In this document: positions 1 to 8,965 of the stretch, piece after piece
How positions within the stretch are numbered: position 1 is the stretch's first letter
Layout: the number at the start of each line of letters is the position of its first letter
NCBI GenBank assembly: GCA_902826945.1
Contig: CADEGS010000008.1
Location: forward strand, 1-53,607
Length of the DNA: 53,607 nt
Origin: an uncultured bacterium
GTDB lineage: Bacteria > Planctomycetota > UBA1135 > GCA-002686595
Direction of reading: 5' to 3'
The notes under the pieces: generated by a model
What the model was told of the DNA's origin: nothing
The model's input: the letters and a program-made list of their open reading frames with translations, nothing else
Database searches by the model: none
Made by a program: the position numbers and the translations under genes

Positions 1-52
1 CTGGGCGGAGCCAGACGGCACCGGGGGCCGCGCAGGATTCTTTCTCAGCCTC

Positions 53-667
53 TCAGGCGCCCGAGTCCCCGCCCAGCGCGGCGAGCGCCGGCTTCAGGCG
101 CTGCAGGGCGCGCACGTAGCGCTTGCTCGCGGCGGCGGGCTCGATCCCGAGCTCGAGGGCGGCCTCGTCGTTCGAGAGGCCCTCGAAGTGGCGCAGCGCG
201 AGGATCTCGCGGTCGATCGGCTCGAGCTCCTCGACCGCGGCCAGCACGCGCGCGCGCACCTCGGCGCGGCGCGCGGCCTGCGTCGGCGAGGTCTGGCTCG
301 CGACGAAGAGGTCGGCCGCGGTCCCGCTCTGCACCGCCGCGCGGCCGAGCTCGCGCCGCGCGTCGCGCTTCTGCGCGCCGACGTGACGGCGGCGCGCCTC
401 CGCCAGCGCCTGCGCCGTCAGGAGCCGCAGCCACAGCGGGAACGGGTAGGCGTCCTGCGCGCACCACTCGCCGAAGCGCCGCGCGGCCTGCAAGAGCCCC
501 TCCTGGACGACGTCCGCCGGCTCCAGGCGACCGCGCAGCCCCTGGTCGAAGCGCAGCTGCACCATGCGCAGGAGGCCCGGCTCGTGCTCGGCGAGCAGGT
601 CCGAGAGCGCGCTCGCGTCGCCGGCGCGCGCGCGCGCGAGGAGCTCCGCTCGCAGGTCGGGATCCAT
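53..667 (-). CDS. ECF-type RNA polymerase sigma factor
   Basis: A 204-aa sigma-70 family protein expected to direct core RNA polymerase to a small regulon. Region 2 is seen around residues 15-75 (a PADVVQEGLLQAARRF-like stretch) and region 4 around residues 140-195 (EELEPIDREILALRHFEGLS followed by a helix-turn-helix ending AAASKRYVRALQRL). The length fits planctomycete ECF proteins. The ATG at 667 has no good Shine-Dalgarno site; a TATCCT -10-like hexamer lies 19 nt upstream. The gene is divergent from the kinase-TPR gene at 766, a common planctomycete pairing, so the two may share an upstream control region (inference). No anti-sigma gene is adjacent within the window. Confidence 0.92.
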   Translation of the reverse strand: MDPDLRAELLARARAGDASALSDLLAEHEPGLLRMVQLRFDQGLRGRLEPADVVQEGLLQAARRFGEWCAQDAYPFPLWLRLLTAQALAEARRRHVGAQKRDARRELGRAAVQSGTAADLFVASQTSPTQAARRAEVRARVLAAVEELEPIDREILALRHFEGLSNDEAALELGIEPAAASKRYVRALQRLKPALAALGGDSGA

Positions 668-686
668 GGGAAGGCCGCCGCACGAC

Positions 687-692
687 AGGATA
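687..692 (-). promoter_or_regulatory. -10-like hexamer TATCCT of the sigma factor gene
   Basis: TATCCT on the minus strand lies 19 nt before the ATG at 667 and predicts a 5' leader of about 12 nt. No convincing -35 is seen. Confidence 0.35.
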
Positions 693-758
693 GCGCGGGA
701 AACCCCCGCGACCCCTGTCGCGGGGCGCGCGGGCGCGCAGATAGGCAGACGGCACGGC

Positions 759-764
759 TACCCT
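759..764 (+). promoter_or_regulatory. -10-like hexamer TACCCT of the kinase-TPR gene
   Basis: TACCCT lies 1 nt before the first ATG (766) and 10 nt before the second in-frame ATG (775). Transcription starting about 7 nt downstream would give a nearly leaderless mRNA using ATG 775. No -35 is recognisable. Confidence 0.35.
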
Positions 765-765
765 G

Positions 766-3252
766 ATGTCGCGCATGAGCACGCCCGCCCCCCAACCCCC
801 GCCGGAGCGGGCCGAGGATCTCTACGCGGAGCTGCTCCAGAACACCCCGCGGGCGGGCGCCGCCGACGTCGAGGAGCTCTGCTCGCGCCATCCGGGCCTG
901 GCGCGCGAGCTGCGCGAGCTGCACGACGTGCGCCGGCTGCTGGACGACCTCGCCACCGCGCCCGCCGCGGCGGGCGGCGAGACGCGCGCGCCGCCCTCGC
1001 TCGACGGCTTCCGCACGCTGCGCCGCATCGGCGGCGGCGGCATGGGCGAGGTGTGGGAGGCGTACGACCTGCGCCTGGCGCGGCGCGTCGCGATCAAGGT
1101 GCTCTTGCCCTCGGCGGCGCGCTCGCCGCGCGAGGCCGAGCGCCTGCGCCGCGAGGCCCTGGCCGCCGCGCGCCTGAGCCACCCGAACGTCGTCGCGCTG
1201 CTCTCGATCGGCGACTGCCAGGGGCAGCCCTACCTGGTGCAGGAGCTCGTCGGCAGCGGCCGCACGCTGCGCGACGAGATCGAGGAGCAGCGCCGCGCCG
1301 GCGGCCTGCCGCGCGGGCACGAGCGCGTGATCGCGCAGCGCTTCGCCGCGCTCGCCGACGCGCTCGCGCGCGCGCACGAGCAGGGCGTCGTGCACCGCGA
1401 CGTCAAGCCGCAGAACATCCTGCTCGCGCCCGACGGCGCGCCCAAGCTGGCCGACTTCGGCCTGGCCAAGACCGCCGGCGAGGCGGGGCTCTCGCGCACC
1501 GGCGAGTTCGTCGGCACGTACCTCTACGCCAGCCCCGAGCAGGTCTCCGCCGGCCGCGCCCCGGTCGGGCCGGCGAGCGACGTGTTCTCGCTCGGCGCGA
1601 CCTTGTACGAGAGCCTGACGCTCGAGCGCCCCTTCCGCGGCGACGACGTGCAGGCGATCGCGCGCTCGATCCTGCACGACGACCCGGCCGACCCCCGCTC
1701 GCGGCACGCGCGCCTGCCGCGCGACCTGGCGGTGATCGCGCTGCGCGCGCTCGAGAAGCGTCCCGAGGCGCGCTACGCCTCGATGACCGCGCTGCGCGAC
1801 GACCTGCGCCGCTTCCTGGCCGGCGAGCCGATCCTGGCGCGGCCGCCCGGCGCCGCGCGCCGGCTGGGACGGCGCATCCTGCGCCACCCCACCGCCGCCA
1901 CGGCGATCGTCGGCGCGGCGGCGCTCTTCGTCGCGATCCTCACGCTCCTCGAGCGCACGCAGCATGCGCGCGACGAGCTGCAGCAGGCGAACGACCGCCT
2001 GTCGCGAGCCAACGAGGACCTCGTCCTCGCGCGCCGCGAGGCGCAGCGCGAGGCGGACACGAGCACCGAGGTCGTGACCTTCCTCTCCGACCTCTTCCAC
2101 TCCGGCGACCCCGACGTCGCCGGCAACTCCACGCCCACGCTGCGCGACGCGATCCTGCAGGGCGCCGAGCGCCTGCGCGCGGGCGAGGTGAGCGAGCCGC
2201 ACGTGCGCGCGGTGCTGGCGAGCGAGCTCGGCGTGCTGCTCTCCCGGCTCGGGCACTGGTCCGAGGCGCTCGCGCTCCTGCAGGAGGCCGACGCGCTGCA
2301 CACGAGCCTGGGCCAGTCCGAGACGCGGGCCGCGGCGCAGACGCGCGCGCTGCTGGCGATCGCCCACTGGGACCGCGGGCAGACGGCGACCTGCCGCGCG
2401 ATCCTCGAGCCGCTCGGCGCGCGCGCGCGCGAGCCCGGCCTCCTGCCCCAGGCGACGCGCCTGGCGATCCTCGGGACGCTCGGCTTCGTGGTGAGCGAGG
2501 ACGGCGACGCCACGCGGGGCGAGGCGCTCCTGCGCGAGGCGCTGGCGCTGGTGCCCTCGCTCACGCCCGAGGAGGCGACCGAGGCGCGCATGCAGGCGCA
2601 GATCGCGCGCTGCGCGCTGGCCGCCAACTTCCTGCGCCAGGGACGCCTGGTCGAGGCCCGGGACCTGATCGAGCCCCTGTGCGACGAGGTGCTCCCCGGG
2701 CTGGCGGCGTGCCGCACGATCGCGCTCGAGGCCTGCAACGTGCGCGCGCGGGTGTGGCTCCAGCTCGGCCGCGGCGCGGACGCGCTGCGCGAGTGCGAGG
2801 CGCTGGCGCGCGCGGCCGAGACGGCGCTCGGCGCCGAGCACCCGCGCACCCTCAACCTGCACACGAACCTGGCCTCGTGCCTGATCGCGCTGGGACGCAT
2901 GGAGGAGGCGGAGGACGTGCTGCTGGCGGTCGCCTCGACCGCGGAGGAGGGCTCGCAGGAGTCGCTGGTCGCGCTCTACAACCTCGGCACGGCGTGGATC
3001 GGCCTGGGGCGCGCCGCCGAGGCGGAGGAGGTCCTGCGCGCGCTCGTCGAGCAGGAGCTCGCGCTCCACGGCGAGGGGCACCTGCGCACGGCGATGGCGC
3101 GCTCGAACCACGCCATCGCGCTCTTCCGCCTGGGCCGCGCCGAGGAGGCCGCGCGCGAGCAGGAGACGGCGCTGGCGACGGTCCCCCCGGAGGTGGCCGA
3201 GCGCTCGCTCATGGAGGAGGCGCTGGCGCTCTATCGCGGCGCCCCGCGCTGA
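766..3252 (+). CDS. Serine/threonine protein kinase with C-terminal TPR region
   Basis: An 828-aa Hanks-type kinase. Residues about 80-350 form the kinase domain: glycine loop IGGGGMGEVW (88 onward), VAIK lysine K111, HRDVKPQN with catalytic D212, DFG at D230, and an SPEQ activation-segment end. A single transmembrane helix follows at about 376-395. A short charged coiled stretch (about 400-430) and a long alpha-helical TPR-like region run to the C-terminus. The expected topology is a cytoplasmic kinase with an extracytoplasmic TPR sensor. It is divergent from an ECF sigma factor, which could be a target or partner (inference). Translation may begin at ATG 766 or ATG 775; the latter is favoured if the TACCCT at 759 is the -10. 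All catalytic residues are present, so it should be active. Confidence 0.93.
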   Translation: MSRMSTPAPQPPPERAEDLYAELLQNTPRAGAADVEELCSRHPGLARELRELHDVRRLLDDLATAPAAAGGETRAPPSLDGFRTLRRIGGGGMGEVWEAYDLRLARRVAIKVLLPSAARSPREAERLRREALAAARLSHPNVVALLSIGDCQGQPYLVQELVGSGRTLRDEIEEQRRAGGLPRGHERVIAQRFAALADALARAHEQGVVHRDVKPQNILLAPDGAPKLADFGLAKTAGEAGLSRTGEFVGTYLYASPEQVSAGRAPVGPASDVFSLGATLYESLTLERPFRGDDVQAIARSILHDDPADPRSRHARLPRDLAVIALRALEKRPEARYASMTALRDDLRRFLAGEPILARPPGAARRLGRRILRHPTAATAIVGAAALFVAILTLLERTQHARDELQQANDRLSRANEDLVLARREAQREADTSTEVVTFLSDLFHSGDPDVAGNSTPTLRDAILQGAERLRAGEVSEPHVRAVLASELGVLLSRLGHWSEALALLQEADALHTSLGQSETRAAAQTRALLAIAHWDRGQTATCRAILEPLGARAREPGLLPQATRLAILGTLGFVVSEDGDATRGEALLREALALVPSLTPEEATEARMQAQIARCALAANFLRQGRLVEARDLIEPLCDEVLPGLAACRTIALEACNVRARVWLQLGRGADALRECEALARAAETALGAEHPRTLNLHTNLASCLIALGRMEEAEDVLLAVASTAEEGSQESLVALYNLGTAWIGLGRAAEAEEVLRALVEQELALHGEGHLRTAMARSNHAIALFRLGRAEEAAREQETALATVPPEVAERSLMEEALALYRGAPR

Positions 3253-3255
3253 CAT

Positions 3256-3287
3256 GGAGCCCGCCCGGCGCGCGCCGGACGGGCTCC
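3256..3287. terminator. Bidirectional terminator hairpin
   Basis: GGAGCCCG pairs with CGGGCTCC (8 bp). After one C/A mismatch, CCGGCG pairs with CGCCGG around a 2-nt centre. It lies 3 nt after the kinase stop and 20 nt from the end of the convergent FG-GAP gene, so it can serve both. There is no T-tract on either side. Confidence 0.6.
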
Positions 3288-3307
3288 CGCTGGGATGGTC
3301 GCGACCC

Positions 3308-5512
3308 TCAGTACCCGATCGTCAGATCGATCGCGTTCAGGAGCTGCGCGGTTCCGTTCATGTCGCGGTAGCCCTGCGTCGCGAGCGTCAGGCCGACCAG
3401 GCCGAGCGAGCTCGGCACGGCGAAGGAGTGCGTCAGCGCGGCGGGCGGGTTCGACGGCGGCGCGTTGACGATGCTGGTGAAGACCAAGGGCGAGCCCAGG
3501 TCCACCAGGACCTCGCCGATCGACACGGGCAGGCCGCCCGGCAGCGGGTCGAGGGTGGCGAAGATCATCGTGCGGTTGCGGTTGTTGCGGGTGATCGACG
3601 CGGTCCAGGTCTTGCCGAGGATCGGCTCCGCGGCGGTGGTGTAGACGCTCGGGTTGCCGCCGTGGCCGTTGCGCGCGAGCGCCTTGGCGCGGATCGGCCC
3701 CTGGAGCGAGAGGCTCCAGAGCATGCCGGCGTCCGGCCCCAGGTCGTCGTCGTTCGGCGCGCCGACCAGCACGCCGACCGGGCCCAAGCGCGGGGTCTCG
3801 AACAGCAGGATGTCGTCCACCAGGAAGTCCGAGCGCCCGGCCTTGCCCGCCGACATCGTCCCGGTGATGTCGCCCTCGAAGCGCAGGAGGTGCGTCGCGC
3901 CGTTGTTGAAGGCCGACACGTCGACGAGCACCTGGCGGTAGCCGCCGGCGTACAGCGGGTCGTTCTCGACGGCCTGGAACACCACGGTGCCGTCGATGCG
4001 GACGGTGAGCTTGTCCTGGAAGTTGCCGGTGCCGCCGCTCGAGATCGGGTTCCAGAGGTAGAAGCCGAGCGTGTCGGAGCGGATCGCGACGCTCTGCTCC
4101 ACCGAGGCGACCTCGCGCTTCGCGATGCCGCCGAAGCGCAGGCACCACGCGCCGCTGCGCGGCCCGGCCCCGGCGCCGGACCCGCCGGCGCACACGGCGT
4201 CGCACAGCGGCGTGCCGAAGTTGGTCGAGGCCTGCACCCAGGCCGGGCTGGAGGAGCCGCCCTCGAAGCCCTGGTCGGCGACCGAGCTGAAGAAGGACAG
4301 GCCGAGCGTGGCCAGGCCGCGGCCGAACCGGTCGCTGGGCCGCACGCGCGCCTCGATCTCGGCGGAGGCCAGCCGGCGCTTGCCCTTGACGCCGCCGGCC
4401 TGGTCGAGGAGCAGGATCCAGGCGGCGCCGGAGGTCGCCTGGCTCTCCCGCTCGACCGCCACCGCGAGGTCGAGCACCCCGTCGCGGTCGAGGTCGCCGA
4501 TGCCGGCCACCGCGACGCCGAAGGCGTCGGAGCCGGTCAGGTCGTCGCGCAGGGCGGGGGCGCTCGCGTCGATGCGCGCGAAGCGCTCGACCATGCCGTC
4601 GGCGCGCAGGGTCAGGACGAACACGGCGCCGGAGTTGATCGCGTGCGGCGCGTCCGCGCCCAGGGCGCCCACCACGATCTCGTTGCGCGAGTCGCGGTCG
4701 ACGTCGCCCAGGGTCGCGACCGAGCAGCCGAGCTGGTCGCCGTTCTTCAGCTTCAGACCGAGCACCGGCGGGCCGGTGACGCCGGTGCGGTCGCTGATCT
4801 TCTGCTGCGCGCGCACGTGCCCGAAGCGGTCGAGGAACAGCACCCAGACCGCGCCGCGGTCGACCGAGGGCGGCTGGCCGTCGTCGTCGCCGGGCACGCC
4901 CACGACCAGGTCCGGCACGCGGTCGCCGTCGAGGTCGCCCGGGCCGGTCAGCGCGTAGCCGAACTGGTCGCCGGCGTCGAGCGCGCCCTGGAAGCCGGCG
5001 CGCAGCGAGGCGATCTTCACGCTCTGGCGCACCGATCCGTCGGCGCGCAGGAAGAGGACGTGCACCGCGCCGCGGTTCGGGCCGCCGGTGTCGTCGCCCG
5101 GCGCGCCGACCGCCAGGTCGGCCACGCCGTCCCCGTCCACGTCGCCCAGGTTCGCGACCGCGTGGCCGAAGAGGTCGCCCGGGAGCAGGTCGGGCAGCGT
5201 GATCTTGCGCTGGGTCACGATGCGCTGGGTCGGGTCCAGCGACATCAGCCACACCGCGCCGGCGTTCGTCCCGGCCGTGTCGTCGCGCGGCGCGCCGGTC
5301 GCGACCTCGCGCATGCCGTCGCGGTCGAGGTCGCTCAGGTAAGCGACCGACCAGCCGATCTGGGCCTCCGCCTCGGGGTCGAACGCGACGAGCCCCGAGA
5401 GGTTCATCTCCGCGGCCTGGAGCACCGTGCCCGTGAGGGTCGGTTCCTGGGCGGAGGTCGTGGACAAGGCCGCCGCCCCGAGGGCCGCAGCCACAGCGAT
5501 CCGCACCTTCAT
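3308..5512 (-). CDS. Secreted FG-GAP repeat protein with an inserted jelly-roll-like domain
   Basis: A 734-aa exported protein. The ATG at 5512 was chosen because it begins a clean signal peptide (MKVRIAVAAALGAAALSTTSAQ). Five FG-GAP/integrin-alpha blades follow, each with a D-x-D-x-D/N calcium-type loop and a VGAPGDD-like end (e.g. VDGDGVADLAVGAPGDD). A sixth motif (VGVLVGAPNDDD) comes only after about 170 residues of a different domain. That insert begins DQGFEGG and ends DFLVDDILLFETP, and resembles the choice-of-anchor/MAM-like jelly-roll found in secreted proteins. The last ~120 residues share a motif with the FG-GAP protein at 22036 (NG-x-G-x-N, then P-x-LG-x-x-W). It probably acts at the cell surface; its ligand is unknown. 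Confidence 0.9.
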   Translation of the reverse strand: MKVRIAVAAALGAAALSTTSAQEPTLTGTVLQAAEMNLSGLVAFDPEAEAQIGWSVAYLSDLDRDGMREVATGAPRDDTAGTNAGAVWLMSLDPTQRIVTQRKITLPDLLPGDLFGHAVANLGDVDGDGVADLAVGAPGDDTGGPNRGAVHVLFLRADGSVRQSVKIASLRAGFQGALDAGDQFGYALTGPGDLDGDRVPDLVVGVPGDDDGQPPSVDRGAVWVLFLDRFGHVRAQQKISDRTGVTGPPVLGLKLKNGDQLGCSVATLGDVDRDSRNEIVVGALGADAPHAINSGAVFVLTLRADGMVERFARIDASAPALRDDLTGSDAFGVAVAGIGDLDRDGVLDLAVAVERESQATSGAAWILLLDQAGGVKGKRRLASAEIEARVRPSDRFGRGLATLGLSFFSSVADQGFEGGSSSPAWVQASTNFGTPLCDAVCAGGSGAGAGPRSGAWCLRFGGIAKREVASVEQSVAIRSDTLGFYLWNPISSGGTGNFQDKLTVRIDGTVVFQAVENDPLYAGGYRQVLVDVSAFNNGATHLLRFEGDITGTMSAGKAGRSDFLVDDILLFETPRLGPVGVLVGAPNDDDLGPDAGMLWSLSLQGPIRAKALARNGHGGNPSVYTTAAEPILGKTWTASITRNNRNRTMIFATLDPLPGGLPVSIGEVLVDLGSPLVFTSIVNAPPSNPPAALTHSFAVPSSLGLVGLTLATQGYRDMNGTAQLLNAIDLTIGY

Positions 5513-5895
5513 GGGAGTCGGTCCCGGTCGGGGACCCTTCGCACCAACGAAACGCTCGGGTAAGACTCGGCTTCCTGAGCCGGAAGGACGGCGCGAGCGC
5601 ACCTGCCTGGCGGAACTTCCGCGGGCGCGCGCGAGCGGGGACGCGGGAGCGCTCCCGCGCGTCCTCGAGCCGAGGCGCCGCAGGCGTCGATCGCGTTACG
5701 CCCGGGGAACGAGGGGCGCGGGCGGGGCGCGGGCGACCGATCGCTCTCTCCGCGCGCGAAACGGCTCTGACGACCCTCCGCGGGCCTCTTTCGGGGCTCT
5801 TGCCCGGCGACGGGAAGGATCGGGAACGGCCCTTGCGCTCGGAGCTCGGGGCGCACCCGCTCGGGGCGCCCTTCGACCCCTGCGAGGACATCCCG
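5513..5895. other. Intergenic region between divergent secreted-protein genes
   Basis: A stretch of 383 bp with no credible gene. The only clear signal is a GAGGA Shine-Dalgarno at 5884-5888, 7 nt before the ATG at 5896. I see no convincing -10/-35 pair or repeat. Frames that cross this region are extensions of the flanking genes. Confidence 0.6.
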
Positions 5896-8028
5896 ATGCA
5901 GCCCGACCTCACCTGGCTCCGACCGACGTTGCAGCAGACCCGCGGAGCGCGGCCATGGATCGCGCTCCTCGCGCTGGCAGGGCTCGCCGTGCCCGGCTGG
6001 GGGCACGGCGGTCAGTACCGCGGGCCCGGGGACACCGTGCCGCCCGGCGGGGGCGGCCTCCACGGCGGCGGCGGCGGGAACGGCGCCGGCCCCGCCGGCC
6101 CGGCCGCGCCCCTGCCGGGGCTGGGCGGCGCGGGCGGGCGCGGGCCGAACGGTCGGCCGGGCATCGGAGCCCGCGCCGGCCTCACGGGGGGCGGCGACCC
6201 CTCGGTCGACCTCACGCAGTGGACCTTCTGGTGGGAGTTCAACCGCGAGCCCTACCTCGACCTCAAGAACGCGATCGCGCGCGTCGGCCCGCTGACCGGC
6301 AGCGAGGGCTGGTTCCTCGGCAAGGGCCAGCGCGGGGAGGCGCGCGAGAGCGTCTACCCGACCGAGGAGCAGATCCGCACCAAGGTCGTGCCGGCGCTCG
6401 TCGCGGCGCTCGAGAAGGAGACCAACAACGACGTCGTCACCGGCTGCCTGATCGCGCTGGCGAAGATCGGCACGGCGCGCAGCGGGCTGGGCGCGGAGCG
6501 CATCCAGGAGCTCCTCGCGCGCCGGCTGAGGAGCCCCGTGCAGGAGATCGCCGAGACGGCCGCGGTGGCGCTCGGCATCCTCGGCGACGACGCCGTCGTG
6601 CCTGCGCTCGCGGCGCTGCTCGCCGACGACGAGCGCGGCCGCGCGCTGGTCGGCGCCGAGGAGGTGCCCGTGCGCACGCGCGCCTTCGCGGCCTACGGCC
6701 TGGGCCTGGTCGGCTCGCGCACGGAGGGCGAGGGCGTGCGCCTGGATGCCGTCGCCGGCCTGCACGCGGCGCTCGCGAGCGACGCGGCGCGCTCGTTCGA
6801 CCTCGGCACCGCCTGCGTCGTCGCGCTCGGCCTCGTGCCGCTCGCGACGCTCCAGCCCGAAGACCGCGCGCAGGCCTCGGAGAAGGGCGCCCCGCCGCGC
6901 GCGCGCACGCAGCAGATCGACGCGCTCCTGGCCCTGCTCGACGACCGCGAGCAGAGCACCCTCGTGCGCGCGCACGTGCCCATCGCGGTCTGCCGCCTGC
7001 TGCGCCCGGGCGCCGACGGCGCGGCGCGCCTGCCGGACGCGCTCGACGCGACCTACGGAGAGCGCGTGCTCGCGGCGCTCCTTGCGCGCTTGACCGGCAG
7101 CGAGCGCAACGAGGTCGTGCAGAGCTGCGTGCTGGCGCTCGGCCTCCTGGCCGACGCGGACCCTGGCGGGCTCGACGCACGCGCGCGCGCGGCGCTGGCC
7201 GGGGTGCCCCAGGACGTGGCCGACCTGCAGTCGCGCCACTACGCGATGATCGCCATGGCCAAGGCGGGCGCGCGGCGCGGCGCGGGCGACCGCGCGGCCG
7301 GCCTCGAGGAGGCCAGCTCCTTCCTGCTCGCCCAGCTCGCGCGCGGCAAGTCCGACGTGCGGCCGTGGGCGGCGCTCGCGATCGGCGTCCTGTGCCGCGC
7401 GCTGCACGAGGAGGGCGTCGACACCGCGCACCTGGGCGAGCTGAAGGCGGCGCTGCGCAGCGCGCTGCGCGAGGAGAAGGACGACCAGACGATCGGCGCG
7501 TACGCGATCGCGGCCGGCCTGGCGGCCGACCAGGAGTCCGCGGCGGTGCTGCTGGAGCGCTTCGAGCGCCTGCGCGGCGACGAGGCGCGCGGCTACGTCG
7601 CGGTCGCGCTGGGGCTGCTCGGCGAGCGCCAGGCCTTGCCCGCCATCCAGCGCGTGGTGCGCGAGTCGAAGTACCGGCCGGAGCTCCTGCGCCAGGCGGC
7701 GATCGCGCTCGGCCTGCTCGGCGACCAGAAGCTGGTGGACGACCTCGTCGTGATGCTGCGCGACGCGACGAGCCTCGCCTCGCAGTCGGCGATCGCCGCG
7801 GCGCTCGGGCGCATCGGCGACCGGCGCTCGATCGACCCGCTGGTCGAGATGCTCGCGAACGAGGACCTCTCCGGCGCGGCGCGCGGGCTGGCGGCGGCGG
7901 CGCTGGGCGTGGTGGCCGACGAGGAGGATCTGCCCTGGAACACGGCGATCGGCGTGGACCTGAACTACCGGGCCACGGCGCCGACGCTCAACGACCTGGG
8001 CGGAACGGGGATCCTGAACATCCTGTGA
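5896..8028 (+). CDS. Secreted HEAT-repeat protein
   Basis: A 710-aa protein starting at ATG 5896, preceded by GAGGA at 7 nt. It has a longish signal peptide (RPWIALLALAGLAVPGWG, ending near residue 36). A glycine/proline-rich low-complexity segment follows, beginning HGGQYRGPGDTVPPGGGG, a stretch I associate with planctomycete secreted proteins. Next comes a conserved-looking WTFWWEFNREPYLDLK block. The remaining ~550 residues are alpha-helical HEAT/PBS-lyase-type repeats, with many ALGLLGD-like helix ends. HEAT solenoids mediate protein binding, so a periplasmic or surface scaffold role is likely; no catalytic motif is visible. It is followed by its own hairpin at 8042. Confidence 0.9.
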   Translation: MQPDLTWLRPTLQQTRGARPWIALLALAGLAVPGWGHGGQYRGPGDTVPPGGGGLHGGGGGNGAGPAGPAAPLPGLGGAGGRGPNGRPGIGARAGLTGGGDPSVDLTQWTFWWEFNREPYLDLKNAIARVGPLTGSEGWFLGKGQRGEARESVYPTEEQIRTKVVPALVAALEKETNNDVVTGCLIALAKIGTARSGLGAERIQELLARRLRSPVQEIAETAAVALGILGDDAVVPALAALLADDERGRALVGAEEVPVRTRAFAAYGLGLVGSRTEGEGVRLDAVAGLHAALASDAARSFDLGTACVVALGLVPLATLQPEDRAQASEKGAPPRARTQQIDALLALLDDREQSTLVRAHVPIAVCRLLRPGADGAARLPDALDATYGERVLAALLARLTGSERNEVVQSCVLALGLLADADPGGLDARARAALAGVPQDVADLQSRHYAMIAMAKAGARRGAGDRAAGLEEASSFLLAQLARGKSDVRPWAALAIGVLCRALHEEGVDTAHLGELKAALRSALREEKDDQTIGAYAIAAGLAADQESAAVLLERFERLRGDEARGYVAVALGLLGERQALPAIQRVVRESKYRPELLRQAAIALGLLGDQKLVDDLVVMLRDATSLASQSAIAAALGRIGDRRSIDPLVEMLANEDLSGAARGLAAAALGVVADEEDLPWNTAIGVDLNYRATAPTLNDLGGTGILNIL

Positions 8029-8041
8029 CGGGGCAGTCGCG

Positions 8042-8066
8042 GGCGGAGCGGCGCGCTCGCTCCGCC
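8042..8066 (+). terminator. Terminator-like hairpin after the HEAT-repeat gene
   Basis: GGCGGAGCG pairs perfectly with CGCTCCGCC (9 bp) around a 7-nt loop, starting 13 nt after the stop codon. No T-tract follows. Confidence 0.5.
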
Positions 8067-8176
8067 GCGCGGCTCCTGGCGGAGGTCACGCCCTCGTCGG
8101 GGGACGAGGAGGGGTCCGGCGTGGGCTCCAGCGCGCTCTTGCTTCGTCCGGGCAAGGCGCCGACGAGGCGCATGCG

Positions 8177-8319
8177 CGGTCTACGAGAGCGAGCGGGTCT
8201 CGTCGGCGAGTCGAGACGCGTGCTTCCGTCGCTGCGCGACGATGGGGTCGCGCCTGCGGCGCGAGCGAGGCCTGCGGCGCCACGGCGCTGCCGCGCCGGC
8301 CGCGGCCAGGCGGCCGCGG
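8177..8319 (-). repeat. Dispersed structured repeat, copy A
   Basis: Read on the minus strand, this follows the terminator hairpin of the 131-aa gene and matches copy B at 12410-12501. The shared core runs from CCGCGGCC through GCGACCCCATCGTCGC to GACGGAAGCACG, about 83 bp with only a few substitutions. Copy A carries an 18-bp internal insertion that partly duplicates GCGCCGCAGGC. It also has about 33 bp inserted before a shared GTAGACCG. Within the core, GCGAC can pair with GTCGC in two mutually exclusive ways. There is no coding potential, and the function is unknown. Confidence 0.75.
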
Positions 8320-8375
8320 GAGCGACCGGTCCGAGGATCCTCGCCGGGCGCGAGGATCCTCGGACCCGGTCGCTC
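8320..8375 (-). terminator. Long terminator hairpin overlapping the stop codon of the 131-aa gene
   Basis: GAGCGACCGG (8320-8329) pairs with CCGGTCGCTC (8366-8375), and CCGAGGATCCTCG (331-343 of the kilobase) pairs with CGAGGATCCTCGG (351-363). A T/AC internal loop separates the two stems, giving 23 bp in total. The minus-strand TGA stop (8374-8376) lies in the base of the stem. Confidence 0.75.
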
Positions 8376-8769
8376 AGAGGTTCTCCATGGTCTTCACGAC
8401 CTTGGGCAGGAACCCCTCGAGCACGCCGTCGACGAGATCCTTGGCGCCCGACTCGACGCGCGAGCCGAAGCCGTCGGCCTTGCCGTTCGCGGTGCCGTTG
8501 AACGCCTTGGCCGTGGAGCCGACCGCGACCACCGTCACGCCGACCTTGAGCTCGAGCTCGGTCGGCTTCTTCTTGTCGTCCGCCTTGAGCGTGAGGCTCG
8601 CCGTCAGCAGGAAGCCCTCGTCGCTCTTCGCCTTCGTCGTCAGCTTCGAGGAGCCGTCGATCGCCTTCTCGATCGTCTCCGTCGCCTGCTTCACCACCTT
8701 GGCCTTCAGGCCGCCGTCGAAGACGTCCTTCGCCTCGCACTTCACGGTCACGAACTTCTTGCTCGCCAT
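8374..8769 (-). CDS. Small lysine-rich protein of unknown function
   Basis: A 131-aa protein with no signal peptide or membrane segment, so probably cytoplasmic. It is rich in Lys, Ala, Thr and Val. The pattern is beta-strand/helix/strand: an N-terminal FVTVKCEAKDVFDGG strand region, a helix with KQATETIEKAID, a central LTASLTLKADDKKKPTELEL strand pair, and a C-terminal helix DLVDGVLEGFLPKVVK. I do not recognise the family. It is well supported as a gene: a strong GAGGAGAG Shine-Dalgarno, a TATGCT -10-like element upstream, and a long hairpin that begins in its stop codon. Its lysine content (AAG codons) is unusual among the Arg/Ala-rich neighbours. Confidence 0.85.
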   Translation of the reverse strand: MASKKFVTVKCEAKDVFDGGLKAKVVKQATETIEKAIDGSSKLTTKAKSDEGFLLTASLTLKADDKKKPTELELKVGVTVVAVGSTAKAFNGTANGKADGFGSRVESGAKDLVDGVLEGFLPKVVKTMENL

Positions 8770-8770
8770 G

Positions 8771-8805
8771 GCTCTCCTCGGGTTGCGGGGGGGACGGCGA
8801 GCATA
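8771..8805 (-). promoter_or_regulatory. Shine-Dalgarno and -10-like element of the 131-aa gene
   Basis: On the minus strand, TATGCT (8800-8805) is followed about 20 nt later by GAGGAGAG, which sits 2-3 nt before the ATG at 8769. The same TATGCT plus SD arrangement precedes the amidohydrolase gene at 49491. Confidence 0.5.
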
Positions 8806-8965
8806 GCCGCGCGCGGGCGGCGGGCGAGACGGACGCGCTCCGGCGCCCGACCGTAGGGGTTACGGTCGGGGCGGACGCGGCGGGCGCCCGCGAGACCGTT
8901 CCGCGCCGCTCTCGTCGGCGATGGAGCGAGGAACGCGCGTTGCGGGGCGCCGGAAAGGCCGGCGC

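Noticed and set aside
418..3255. A 945-residue minus-strand frame opposite the kinase-TPR gene
   Set aside because: Low-complexity Arg/Ala/Gln/His composition with no domain, while the plus strand carries a complete kinase with all catalytic motifs.
8374..8769. The 131-aa gene as a spurious frame
   Set aside because: It has a strong SD, a -10-like element, a dedicated terminator and a non-random Lys/Val/Thr composition. I accept it as real.
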